Shown here: positions 1-6,751 of the stretch, one piece after another | Layout: the number at the start of each line of letters is the position of its first letter | How positions within the stretch are numbered: position 1 is the stretch's first letter | Assembly (NCBI GenBank): GCA_026397575.1 | Contig: JAPLUP010000424.1 | Span: 1-9,347 of the forward strand | DNA: 9,347 nucleotides | Direction of reading: 5' to 3' | DNA from: Candidatus Zixiibacteriota bacterium | GTDB lineage: Bacteria; Zixibacteria; MSB-5A5; CAIYYT01 | The notes under the pieces: model-generated | What the model saw: the letters and a program-made list of their open reading frames with translations, nothing else | Databases searched by the model: none | Told to the model about the DNA's origin: nothing | Translations under genes and position numbers: made by a program

Positions 1-566
1 AATTCAACGGATGCGAAAAGATTCGCCTGTTGGTCGGATTCGGGCGTTAATTCATAAGTAAGCCAGGCGCTATTCACGCGAAACGCCGGAGTATAGAATT
101 CATACTTGCGGTCGCCCCGTAGTGCATATCCATAGTCGGCCGCAATGTGCGGCAGAATCTCAGCGGCGTAGCGAGTTGATGGCGCCAGCGCGATATCGGG
201 ATAGAACCGGAGTTTGTTGCGTGTGATCCACTCAAACTTGCCGGGAATCCTGGGGTCAAACTCCACCGGCGCGGTATCAAGACGTTTGTTCACCAGCGAG
301 TCGTGCACCAGGTCTTTGGAAAACGACACCGTGAAATTGGTTGTCTGCGGCACTTCGTTAGTCGGTGTAAAGAGTTTAACCTTGACGGCTTCGCGGCTTT
401 CCCGTGAAAGCAAGAGAATGCCGCCGACTACGATGATGACAGCCAGCAGCGCGATAATCAAGTAGGGCAGCGTATTGCCGCGCTGGCCGAGCGTGAGCAG
501 TGATCGTAAACTGAAAGAGGGTGAGCGGCGCGCCTCACCGCCGACACCATGATCCGATTGGTGCAT
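1..566 (-). CDS. Membrane-anchored alpha-2-macroglobulin-family-like protein, N-terminal part (runs off left edge)
   Basis: The reading frame is open from an ATG at 566-564 to the window edge, giving 188 codons. A strong AGGAGG (571-576 on the plus strand) lies four bases before the ATG and fixes the start. The product has a short polar N-terminus, then one hydrophobic segment at about residues 33-54 (LPYLIIALLAVIIVVGG), then an extracytoplasmic beta-rich region. Residues 63-160 look like an Ig-type 'SbsA/Big' domain: 'TNFTVSFSKDLV', a 'GKFEW' strand, then 'KLRFYPDIALAPSTRY'. This pattern is what I recall from the N-terminus of large bacterial alpha-2-macroglobulin-like proteins, which are envelope proteins that trap proteases. 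The diagnostic MG, thioester and receptor-binding domains would lie outside the window, so the family call is an inference. Any other membrane-anchored Ig-repeat protein remains possible. It lies 212 bp downstream of the methyltransferase-like gene on the same strand. Confidence 0.68.
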   Translation of the reverse strand, partial: MHQSDHGVGGEARRSPSFSLRSLLTLGQRGNTLPYLIIALLAVIIVVGGILLLSRESREAVKVKLFTPTNEVPQTTNFTVSFSKDLVHDSLVNKRLDTAPVEFDPRIPGKFEWITRNKLRFYPDIALAPSTRYAAEILPHIAADYGYALRGDRKYEFYTPAFRVNSAWLTYELTPESDQQANLFASVE

Positions 567-631
567 AATTCCTCCTCGGAATTGACCCTGAACCCAAGGT
601 CAACATGCTTTGTTGCTGCAGATGATAATGC

Positions 632-649
632 GGTCTTCACAAAAAGACC
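632..649. repeat. Short inverted repeat in the gap before the 1-566 gene
   Basis: GGTCTT (632-637) and AAGACC (644-649) form a perfect 6-bp inverted repeat around a 6-nt loop. It lies in the 567-778 gap between the minus-strand methyltransferase-like gene and the minus-strand 1-566 gene. No T-run follows on the minus strand, so it is not a convincing intrinsic terminator. It could be a weak leader hairpin or chance. Nothing else with gene-like character was seen in this 212-bp gap. Confidence 0.25.
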
Positions 650-778
650 AAGCCCTTTTGACTTTACGGAACGATCGGACGCAGAATAGAGATTGAAGAT
701 GCCGCCCTTTCAATTCCTGAGTGATTGTACACAGCTCTGCAAAATTGGATTGAGTTTCTTTTCGGAGTTTGCTTTGAG

Positions 779-1249
779 CTACCGCCAGAGTCGCGGCAAC
801 AAGCGACCGGTGCGCTTCATGTAGGCAGGATAGTCGGAGTAAGTCTGCAACAGCAGACGCTCTTCGTAACTGGCCTTGAAATATAGAAACACCACGGCCA
901 GACCCACATAGCCCAACGCGACAAAACTCCCGCGCCAGACTGCGGCACCGAGAAGAAGCAAGATTGCTGCGAAATACATCGGGTGACGAACTCGTGTGTA
1001 AATCCCGCAATCAACCAGTTTCTTCTCCGGGTCAGGTGAGGGGCCGACTTTGACTCTGACCGAGTGATTGATGGCGCGGTGCGAACGGACCGCGAATGCC
1101 ACGATGATCGGGCCGAGCACGCACAAGATGATTCCGAACCAGGCAGGCAGCAGCGGATCGTGAGAGGGCGATACCAGGATCAACACAAGAATGAACCCAG
1201 CGAGGAATGTCCATTGCCCCAGAACCCAGAGGCGGTCGACTTTGGTCAT
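779..1249 (-). CDS. Isoprenylcysteine O-methyltransferase-like integral membrane protein
   Basis: This 156-residue protein is very hydrophobic, with membrane segments at roughly residues 9-27, 36-54, 91-106 and 108-124. The conserved signature of the ICMT/phospholipid methyltransferase superfamily is present: 'GIYTRVRHPMY' at 82-92, matching GxYxxxRHPxY, followed by 'EE' at 129-130, a Tyr-rich stretch at 137-143 (YSDYPAY) and a C-terminal 'GRLLPRLW'. In the family the RHPxY and Glu motifs bind S-adenosylmethionine and the helices bind the lipophilic substrate. The methyl acceptor here cannot be read from sequence; bacterial members act on varied isoprenoid or lipid substrates. Length is normal for small bacterial members. 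The ATG lies 4 bp after the stop of the DUF2905-like gene, so the two are probably one transcript. A GGAG lies about 11 bases upstream, inside the end of that gene. Confidence 0.85.
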   Translation of the reverse strand: MTKVDRLWVLGQWTFLAGFILVLILVSPSHDPLLPAWFGIILCVLGPIIVAFAVRSHRAINHSVRVKVGPSPDPEKKLVDCGIYTRVRHPMYFAAILLLLGAAVWRGSFVALGYVGLAVVFLYFKASYEERLLLQTYSDYPAYMKRTGRLLPRLWR

Positions 1250-1253
1250 ACGA

Positions 1254-1475
1254 TCATCTTCTCCACAAATATAGGATCAATGTTAGCAACAGACTTAATA
1301 GGATTGATGTCGCCAACGGGAAATATACGACGAAATTCTTCCTTTTGATAAACAAGTCGCCCGGAAACTTGCCAAGCAGGAGGATGCGGTCAGCGAATAT
1401 CAGTAGCAGGCTGACGGCGAAGATTATGATTCCCAAAACCACCAGAATGCGACCGATCGAATGGAATTCCCACAT
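1254..1475 (-). CDS. DUF2905-family small membrane protein
   Basis: This 73-residue protein has two transmembrane helices (about 9-27 and 50-70) joined by a short basic loop. The loop and second helix carry the hallmark I recall for DUF2905: 'LGKFPGD' at 34-40, 'IKRKNFVVYFPLATS' at 43-57, then a Leu-rich helix ending 'YLWRR'. The family is widespread in bacteria and has no established function that I know of. It is first in a minus-strand pair with the methyltransferase-like gene, four bases apart. No clear Shine-Dalgarno sequence precedes the ATG. The candidate -10 element ends only 10 bases before it, so the mRNA could be leaderless or nearly so. Confidence 0.85.
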   Translation of the reverse strand: MWEFHSIGRILVVLGIIIFAVSLLLIFADRILLLGKFPGDLFIKRKNFVVYFPLATSILLSLLLTLILYLWRR

Positions 1476-1485
1476 TCTGTTTAGT

Positions 1486-1513
1486 AGTATACGAGGGCAA
1501 AATCGACGCGCAA
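1486..1513 (-). promoter_or_regulatory. Candidate sigma70-type promoter for the DUF2905 / methyltransferase pair
   Basis: On the minus strand, TTGCGC (1513-1508) and TATACT (1491-1486) are separated by 16 bp. The -10 matches five of six consensus bases. It ends 10 bases before the ATG at 1475, which would place transcription start within a few bases of the start codon. Read by eye only; no scoring was possible. Confidence 0.4.
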
Positions 1514-1535
1514 TCCCGAAATGAACACAAATATG

Positions 1536-1563
1536 TTGTAGAATGCGGCGATCGGTTTATAAT
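1536..1563 (+). promoter_or_regulatory. Candidate sigma70-type promoter for the CDF transporter
   Basis: A perfect TATAAT (1558-1563) is preceded 16 bp upstream by TTGTAG (1536-1541), which matches three of six -35 bases. Predicted transcription start is near 1570, giving a leader of about 54 nt to the GTG at 1624. This placement argues against the in-frame TTG at 1573 as start codon, which would sit almost at the +1. Confidence 0.45.
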
Positions 1564-1623
1564 TGCTGAGAGTTGTTGTCTTTTGAGGCGGGTGTCTCGT
1601 GCGTTTATCATCCAAGAGGATTC

Positions 1624-2532
1624 GTGATAAATACAGCTAAGACAAGAGCAGCGCTGGTCTCGGTAGCATCCAATTCGGCCTTGGTAATACTAAAGCTGGT
1701 GATCGGAATACTTTCGGGATCGGTCAGTATCATCTCGGAGGCGATTCATTCCGCCAATGATTTGCTGGCGGCAATCATTGCCTTCTTCTCGGTGCGCATT
1801 TCCGACCGTCCGGCGGATCACGAACACCCATTTGGGCACGGCAAAGCCGAAAGCATCTCCGGTGTCGTCGAAGCCGCCCTGATTGTGTTCGCGGCGGTTT
1901 GGATTATGGTCGAGGCGGTGAAGAAGATCCTCTTGATTTACAACCACGAGGGAGGCGAACTGGAACATCTTGGCTGGGGCACCGCTGTTATGGTTGTCTC
2001 CGTCATCGTCAACACGCTTGTGGCGCGATATCTGTTCAAGGTCGCGAAGAGAGAAGACTCGGTTGCACTGGAGGCCGATGCCCAGCATTTGTCTACCGAT
2101 GTCTATACGTCATTGGGTGTAGCCGGGGGATTGGTTCTGGTCTGGATTACCGACTGGCATATTATCGACCCGATCGTGGCGATACTGGTGGCGATCCTGA
2201 TCGGCAGTATCGGCTGGAAGCTGACAGTCAGCGCGGGACGGCATTTGATGGACAGCAGTCTGCCGGAATCCGAAGTGGCTGAGATCGAGAAGATCGTCCA
2301 GAGCGAGCCCCGCGTTGTGTCGTGGCACCGCATGCGCACCCGCAAGTCGGGAAGTCAACGCCATATCGATTTCCATATCGTGATGCCGGCTGAGGCGACA
2401 TTGGTTGAAGCGCACCATATCGCCGACGAACTGGAGAAACTAATCGCCCAGCGTTTTGCTATGGCCAATGTCGTAATCCATGTTGATCCGTACGACGTGA
2501 CGAAAGAAGCGAAGGGGTCAGCGGGGTCTTAG
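1624..2532 (+). CDS. Cation diffusion facilitator (CDF) family metal transporter
   Basis: This is a proton-coupled divalent-cation exporter of the inner membrane, 302 residues from a GTG start. The GTG is preceded by AAGAGGA with short spacing and gives the typical CDF N-terminus 'TRAALVSVASNS'. An upstream in-frame TTG at 1573 would add 17 atypical residues. The transmembrane domain spans about 10-205. Metal-site motifs are present in the second and fifth helices: H42xxxD46 (HSAND) and H155xxxD159 (HLSTD). A conserved cytoplasmic loop 'HPFGHGKAE' lies at 68-76. The C-terminal dimerisation domain (about 212-290) has His residues at 235, 247, 251 and 286 ('VVIHVDP'), matching the regulatory metal sites of YiiP-type proteins. 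An HxxxD pair in both sites is usual for Zn-type transporters, but Fe, Co or Mn cannot be excluded. It has its own promoter and is divergent from the DUF2905 gene. Confidence 0.93.
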   Translation: MINTAKTRAALVSVASNSALVILKLVIGILSGSVSIISEAIHSANDLLAAIIAFFSVRISDRPADHEHPFGHGKAESISGVVEAALIVFAAVWIMVEAVKKILLIYNHEGGELEHLGWGTAVMVVSVIVNTLVARYLFKVAKREDSVALEADAQHLSTDVYTSLGVAGGLVLVWITDWHIIDPIVAILVAILIGSIGWKLTVSAGRHLMDSSLPESEVAEIEKIVQSEPRVVSWHRMRTRKSGSQRHIDFHIVMPAEATLVEAHHIADELEKLIAQRFAMANVVIHVDPYDVTKEAKGSAGS

Positions 2533-2592
2533 ACGGGTCAATCACTTTGAGGAAGAGAATTCGCGGCATATTCCTGGTTGTTCATGTCCCCA

Positions 2593-2624
2593 CTGACAGA
2601 TTCTGACAGTAAGAGGGGTATAAT
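2593..2624 (+). promoter_or_regulatory. Tandem CTGACAG repeats upstream of a TATAAT box
   Basis: CTGACAG occurs at 2593-2599 and again at 2603-2609, a period of 10 bp, about one helical turn. A perfect TATAAT follows at 2619-2624 with no consensus -35 at the normal distance. This layout, direct half-sites replacing the -35, resembles activator-dependent promoters. It lies in the 196-bp gap between the CDF gene and the secreted-protein operon. The function is inferred and could be chance. Confidence 0.25.
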
Positions 2625-2657
2625 CGAGAAAAAGGTTGAAGACAATGAAAATTTCTC

Positions 2658-2686
2658 TTGACAATTGTTAGGCGCGGTGTGACATT
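2658..2686 (+). promoter_or_regulatory. Candidate promoter of the four-gene exported-protein operon
   Basis: A perfect TTGACA (2658-2663) is followed after 17 bp by GACATT (2681-2686). That -10 is weak (three of six bases) but is preceded by the extended -10 dinucleotide TG (2678-2679). Predicted transcription start is near 2693, about 36 nt before the ATG at 2729. ACAATTGT (2661-2668), a small palindrome, overlaps the -35 and could be part of an operator. Confidence 0.4.
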
Positions 2687-2728
2687 GTTCATGCGAGTAA
2701 AGAAATCATAATCTTTGTAGGCTTCTTC

Positions 2729-3586
2729 ATGAAGTGGATAGGCGTGCTACAGCGTTACAGCATTCGTGCTGGGGCCATGACGGCTGGACTGAGAGTCCGT
2801 GGAGTTTCGATCCTGGCTTTCTTGGTGCTGGCCTCCATATGCGGGTGTGCAGGCATCACAATCTCTCTTCCGACTGTAATTAACCCGCCGGAAGACCCGA
2901 ACTTGTCCGCCAGTAAGATAGAATATTTGCGCCAATATCAAGATTCGCTGGGACACGGGGGATTGTTTTCGATATTTGAAACCCCCTTCACCTCGACTTG
3001 GGCCTCGCAGAGGTTCAATTCCTCCGGTATGAGATGGGAGTACATCGACCCTGAGGTTAGTCTAGCGAATAGATTCGTGATCTACGATCCATCTAATCCG
3101 ACGGAGATGGAAGAATACGTCTGGATGACCGCGAACCGCGTTTACGCGAGGGGTGACCTTACATATCAGTACCATCTGTATGTCATCAAGGGACTCTCGA
3201 CACCGTTAGGCCAAGAGATCGTTGGCACAGGTGGTGTGACAATTGCCTATGATCCCGTTTATGCGAGCTTCATTCCAGTCGGTACACTCGACCAGTGGCT
3301 GTATCCCAAGAGCAAGGAATTCAAGGCACACAACGTTGTGCACGAATTGGGACATCTGAGAGCAGATTTGCAGGAATACTGTTCCCCAGATTCCGGCAAT
3401 TATCATGACGTAAATTCAGATTCTGTTTGCGTCATGTCGGGCATGTGTTTGGGGGGCGGTAGTAACGTCTATTCTTGGTGTCCAGGCTCTCCCTGTGGCT
3501 CACCCGTCAGTAACATTTGTTACAATTTCTGCGATTCGTGCAGGATGCACATTAAGAGCTATATTACAGCAAAGAGGGTTCCTTAA
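2729..3586 (+). CDS. Exported Cys-rich zincin-like metalloprotease (putative)
   Basis: This 285-residue product has a hydrophobic signal segment at about 25-38 ending 'ICGCAG', either a signal-peptidase I site or an atypical lipobox with C40 as the lipidated residue. The mature part (50-200) has no fold I recognise. Residues 205-209 are HELGH, the HExxH zinc and catalytic signature. H226 is a possible third ligand, 17 residues after H209. 'CVMSG' at 234-238 is placed like a Met-turn, and 'CDSC' at 268-271 follows. The order HExxH...H...CxM...CxxC recalls archaemetzincins, but the spacings are longer and extra cysteines (C218, C240, C251, C256, C264) are present. The substrate is unknown. The first ATG has a poor ribosome site; M17 (2777) would give a more standard signal peptide and is a real alternative. 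The stop directly abuts the ATG of the next gene. Confidence 0.7.
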   Translation: MKWIGVLQRYSIRAGAMTAGLRVRGVSILAFLVLASICGCAGITISLPTVINPPEDPNLSASKIEYLRQYQDSLGHGGLFSIFETPFTSTWASQRFNSSGMRWEYIDPEVSLANRFVIYDPSNPTEMEEYVWMTANRVYARGDLTYQYHLYVIKGLSTPLGQEIVGTGGVTIAYDPVYASFIPVGTLDQWLYPKSKEFKAHNVVHELGHLRADLQEYCSPDSGNYHDVNSDSVCVMSGMCLGGGSNVYSWCPGSPCGSPVSNICYNFCDSCRMHIKSYITAKRVP

Positions 3587-4543
3587 ATGATGGATTCTTC
3601 ACGACCTATGTACAGGGTGAACCTGCCAGTCGTCTTGATGGCGATAACCTGCTTGGTGAGTGCCCTCCCAGACAGTCCGGCGCATTCATCGCCCCTTGCG
3701 GACTTGTCGCTCAGCATCGAGACAGGCAAGTCTACATATCTTACCGGCGAAGGCATCGACTTGAAGGTGCTAGTGACAAATCGCACCTCAGATACCGTCA
3801 GCGTCATGAACTTGGACTTGGGTGACTCCTACTTCTCAATAACTCTTTGGGACGCAACCGGTAAATCCTTGCGCATCAAGGGACCACGAGGGCACAGTAT
3901 TGAGGGTTTAATCGGTAGCTGGGTAATCCAACCGGGTGAGTCACTCGCTGGCGTTTTCGGGCTGGACGGAATATTCGGCGATCTGCCACGTAAGTCCCTG
4001 ACTCCGATGCTTCCACCGGGAAGTTACCAAGCGCAAGCTGTATACCGTCATTGGTGGAGAGACCAGTATATATCAAACAAGATCAGCTTTCGAGTTACGG
4101 AGCCCGTGGGTCCAGAAAGAGAAGCCTTTGACCTCTGGAGAGAGGCTGAGACGGATTACCTGGGAGGTCAGACTGAAAATGGGATTGAGTGTCTCCGAAA
4201 GTTTTTCGCTTTGCATGCGGAGAGCAACTATGCCGCTGCAACCTGCCACCTGGCGATGTTCATAGACAAACAGCATGGGAGTGAATGGGCTGAAAAACTG
4301 ATTCGGGAGTACCCGACTTCCATGTATTTTGAGGGTGCGCTTGGCAGACTCGCGGGGGCCGGAGTGAATCCGTCGGAGAGAGAGCAGCGCCAACGTGATC
4401 TTCTAGCGAAATACAAGGGTACTCTGACTGGTGCCCTTATCGAAAAGGCAATCAGTAAGGGGAAGGAGAGAGAGAAAAACAATGCTTTGCTGATGGAGCG
4501 ATGGAAGGCGGAGCAATCCATCCGCGACGGAGTCGACAAGTGA
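3587..4543 (+). CDS. Exported protein with Ig-like (BsuPI-like?) domain and helical-repeat C-terminus
   Basis: This 318-residue product has a signal peptide at about 10-33 (VNLPVVLMAITCLVSALP, cleavage probably near 'AHSSP'). Residues 38-171 are beta-rich: 'YLTGEGIDLKVLVTNRT' at 51-67, 'PGESLAGVF' at 116-124 and 'PPGSYQAQAVY' at 143-153. This pattern resembles an Ig-type sandwich, possibly of the BsuPI proteinase-inhibitor type. Residues 176-300 are helical and TPR-like ('FDLWREAETDYLGGQTENGI', 'AAATCHLAMFID', 'WAEKLIREYPTS', 'MYFEGALGRLAG'). The C-terminus is highly charged. The ATG follows the previous TAA with no gap; AGAGGG lies eight bases upstream. I do not recognise the protein; an adaptor or inhibitor role is conjecture from domains and context. 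The last four bases overlap the next gene (GTGA). Confidence 0.8.
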   Translation: MMDSSRPMYRVNLPVVLMAITCLVSALPDSPAHSSPLADLSLSIETGKSTYLTGEGIDLKVLVTNRTSDTVSVMNLDLGDSYFSITLWDATGKSLRIKGPRGHSIEGLIGSWVIQPGESLAGVFGLDGIFGDLPRKSLTPMLPPGSYQAQAVYRHWWRDQYISNKISFRVTEPVGPEREAFDLWREAETDYLGGQTENGIECLRKFFALHAESNYAAATCHLAMFIDKQHGSEWAEKLIREYPTSMYFEGALGRLAGAGVNPSEREQRQRDLLAKYKGTLTGALIEKAISKGKEREKNNALLMERWKAEQSIRDGVDK

Positions 4544-5094
4544 GATTGTTCTTGAGATCTGCGGTGATTCTCCTAAGCGTCGCTTCTATTGCACCCAGAG
4601 CCAGTTGTCAGTCTGGTTTCGTTATCAACGACACTCAGAAGGTCCAACTCGAACTCAACCAATTCCAGCAGGATATCAGGAGAACCAAGCCGGGCAGTTC
4701 GGCACTGTCGCTCGACTCGATTACGATTAGCACTGACGGTCATGTCTTACTCTGGCAGGACTTCGTACAGCAGTTCGGTGCCCTCATTGCTGCCATGCCG
4801 GGTCGAAATGTCGTAATGACAAACCCGCTGCCAGGCAAGCTCGGAACGCTTTGGGACTTTGAGATTATTGACTGCGACCTGAGTTTTGTGGGGGACAGGT
4901 GCATAGTGAAGTGCCAGTATCGTTTACGCGCCAGTGGCGTTAGGACAGGTTCCGGAAAGATAGAATTTGAGAGGATTAGTCGTGGCTGGCGTTTCAGCGA
5001 GATCAACGGATTCTTGCCACTCTTGAATCAGGAACTGAGCCTGCTGCGGGGGAAACAACAGGGGGAAAAAGCGAAAGGGGAAGACATACGATGA
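4540..5094 (+). CDS. Small exported protein, possibly NTF2-like fold
   Basis: I chose the GTG at 4540, which overlaps the previous TGA as GTGA and has GGAG seven bases upstream. An in-frame ATG at 4501 would overlap the preceding gene by 43 bp and place a charged stretch before the signal sequence. From the GTG the product is 184 residues, with a signal peptide at 1-23 (RLFLRSAVILLSVASIAP). The mature protein begins with an amphipathic helix (31-47), then alternating helix and strand. It then has curved-sheet-like strands: 'DCDLSFVGDRCIVKCQYRL' (111-129), 'GSGKIEFERI' (137-146) and 'GWRFSEINGF' (149-158). Helix followed by antiparallel strands ending in 'GWRFSEING' is reminiscent of NTF2/SnoaL-like proteins, but this is fold-level inference only. 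C112, C121 and C125 could form a disulfide. The C-terminus is a short charged tail. Function unknown. Confidence 0.75.
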   Translation: MRLFLRSAVILLSVASIAPRASCQSGFVINDTQKVQLELNQFQQDIRRTKPGSSALSLDSITISTDGHVLLWQDFVQQFGALIAAMPGRNVVMTNPLPGKLGTLWDFEIIDCDLSFVGDRCIVKCQYRLRASGVRTGSGKIEFERISRGWRFSEINGFLPLLNQELSLLRGKQQGEKAKGEDIR

Positions 5095-6734
5095 GGGGGA
5101 CGACCCGCGCGGTTATGTTTGGTCTTGCTTGTGCAATCCTGTCAACTGAAAGCCTGTATCCGCAGCTCCTCGTGAGGCAAAAGGAGTTCCAGAGTCCCGA
5201 AATTTGGGTTATGAACAAGACCGAGGCTAATTCAGCTTGGAATGTGGATTTGTTCTGTCAGGTATATTCCCAGTCGCCCGGGTATATGATCGATACCCTC
5301 TTGAACTTCTATCATGCATTGCTGGTCTATGCTGATCCCTGCTGGTCGCGGTTGGTGTATATGGATCAAGCCTACGGCGAAGGCTCCAGGTTGCGTGCTT
5401 GGGGTCAATTCGGCGGAGGCCTCGACAGTCTCGACGAGCCGATGGGTGTCAAAGTGATTTCCCCAACCAGTGACGAGAATCCGGTTTCACCATATTACTA
5501 CATTTACGTTGCCGATCGACAAAATCATCGGGTAGAGAGATTACACTACCACTGGCCGACGCCCGATTCCGGTTTGATCCACGACTTTTACTGCAACGCA
5601 ACAATGTGGCAACCGACCGATTTGGATGTCAGTGTTGGCGGGTCATTCACCAATGAGTGGGGTTATGAAACATGGGTGGCGTGCAAGAATGACAAGATCT
5701 ATGCGTTTAACTACGGCGGCGCTCAGATACTCAGCTACGGCTCAACCGGCAGTGGAGTCGGGCATTTCACTGACATTCGGGCGATAGTCTGCGGCAAGAC
5801 GCGCTTCAACCAGTCGACCGGAGTCTGGTTTGCCAACAACAACTACGTGTATGTGCTTGATGCGGGTAATAATCGCATAGTGCGACTATCACGCTCGGGT
5901 TACTACACGCTACAATGGGATATGGCCTTGGAAAGTAGCTTTTGTGGAAAATTCACTGACCTGGAGGTGGATGCCTGCGGGCATGTCTGGGCAACCTCGG
6001 ACATCGGAGTGATTTTCAAGTTCACCAAGGATCTCGCTGTGTTGGGAACGTTTGGCTCCGAAGGTACCGGGCCGAACCAGTTTGACTATCCGGTCAGCAT
6101 AGCCAACACCGGTGGGCACTTGGGTGGTGGTGACATGATGATTTGCGAGAACTGGACGGCGCAGTCAGGCCTACAACATTATGCTATCGGCACTGACGTG
6201 AACAATTTGTTTGTCAACCCGAAGGATATGGGGGGCGGCATTTGCTACAGCGACATATCGTTTGTCCTGGCTGATCCCTGCGCGGTTATCATCAACATCT
6301 ATAACAGTAGTGGCACGCTCGTCCGCCACTTGTACAACAACACCATGATATCCGGAACGCAACTTGGTCTTTGGAACGGCACGAACGACTCTCAGCAGTC
6401 GGTTGCTTGGGGGAACTACCGTGTCGACGTGACCGCAAGTTCTTTGTACAAGAATTCCTCGGGAGAGCCGGTCAATACGGTGACGAAGAGCGCCGATTTT
6501 ACCCTCTGCGAGAGCGAGTGTCAGTGCGGCGACGCTAACAGCGATCACAGCATTGATATTTCCGATCCGGTGTTCCTGATAAATTTCATCTTTTCCGGCG
6601 GCGCCGCTCCGGCTGATTGCGGCTATCCGCAGGGCAAAGGAGACGCCAACGGAGATGGAGAAATTGACATATCGGACGCCGTTTACTTGATCTCATATAT
6701 CTTCTCCGGCGGCGCGGCCCCGCATTGCCAGTAG
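5091..6734 (+). CDS. Secreted NHL-type beta-propeller protein with FlgD-like Ig domain and C-terminal dockerin
   Basis: This 547-residue product has a signal peptide at about 1-22. Propeller blades of NHL type are visible: 'WGQFGGG' to 'YYYIYVADRQNHRVERL' (104-151), 'QILSYGSTG' to 'NNYVYVLDAGNNRIVRLS' (212-267) and 'FTDLEVDACGHVWAT' with 'LGTFGSEGTGPNQFDYPVSIA' in two parts (288-338). Residues 395-450 resemble a FlgD Ig-like module ('IINIYNSSGTLVRHL', 'GLWNGTNDS', 'GNYRVDV'). A Cys linker (473-479) leads to two dockerin repeats, at 480 (GDANSDHSIDISD) and 517 (GDANGDGEIDISD). Both have the DxNxDxxxD calcium loop, and both are followed by 'IFSGGAAP'. Propellers of this kind usually bind ligands or proteins; the dockerin suggests docking to an unknown cohesin-like partner or surface scaffold. 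The ATG overlaps the previous stop as ATGA, so translation is coupled. The gene ends with tandem stops TAG TAA (6732-6737). Confidence 0.88.
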   Translation: MRGTTRAVMFGLACAILSTESLYPQLLVRQKEFQSPEIWVMNKTEANSAWNVDLFCQVYSQSPGYMIDTLLNFYHALLVYADPCWSRLVYMDQAYGEGSRLRAWGQFGGGLDSLDEPMGVKVISPTSDENPVSPYYYIYVADRQNHRVERLHYHWPTPDSGLIHDFYCNATMWQPTDLDVSVGGSFTNEWGYETWVACKNDKIYAFNYGGAQILSYGSTGSGVGHFTDIRAIVCGKTRFNQSTGVWFANNNYVYVLDAGNNRIVRLSRSGYYTLQWDMALESSFCGKFTDLEVDACGHVWATSDIGVIFKFTKDLAVLGTFGSEGTGPNQFDYPVSIANTGGHLGGGDMMICENWTAQSGLQHYAIGTDVNNLFVNPKDMGGGICYSDISFVLADPCAVIINIYNSSGTLVRHLYNNTMISGTQLGLWNGTNDSQQSVAWGNYRVDVTASSLYKNSSGEPVNTVTKSADFTLCESECQCGDANSDHSIDISDPVFLINFIFSGGAAPADCGYPQGKGDANGDGEIDISDAVYLISYIFSGGAAPHCQ

Positions 6735-6738
6735 TAAG

Positions 6739-6751
6739 TGACGGATTAACA
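6739..6751 (+). repeat. Direct repeat copy 1, TGACGGATTAACA
   Basis: This 13-mer just after the dockerin-protein stop recurs at 6910-6922 as TGACGGATTATCA, with one mismatch. The second copy overlaps the left arm of the inverted repeat before the 3-hydroxyacyl-CoA dehydrogenase gene. Two copies about 171 bp apart in one intergenic region may be binding sites for the same regulator. Confidence 0.35.

Noticed and set aside
632..649. Hairpin as terminator of the methyltransferase-like gene
   Set aside because: The stem is only 6 bp and no T-run follows on the minus strand.
1573..1623. TTG start at 1573 extending the CDF transporter by 17 residues
   Set aside because: The added residues are atypical of the family, no ribosome site precedes the TTG, and it nearly coincides with the predicted transcription start. 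The GTG at 1624 has an AAGAGGA upstream.
1690..2088. 132-codon minus-strand frame inside the CDF transporter gene
   Set aside because: It is antisense to a well-supported transporter and has low-complexity, non-family sequence.
4501..4539. ATG at 4501 as start of the small exported protein
   Set aside because: It would overlap the preceding gene by 43 bp and put 13 polar residues before the signal peptide. The GTG at 4540 with GGAG and a 4-base stop/start overlap fits better.
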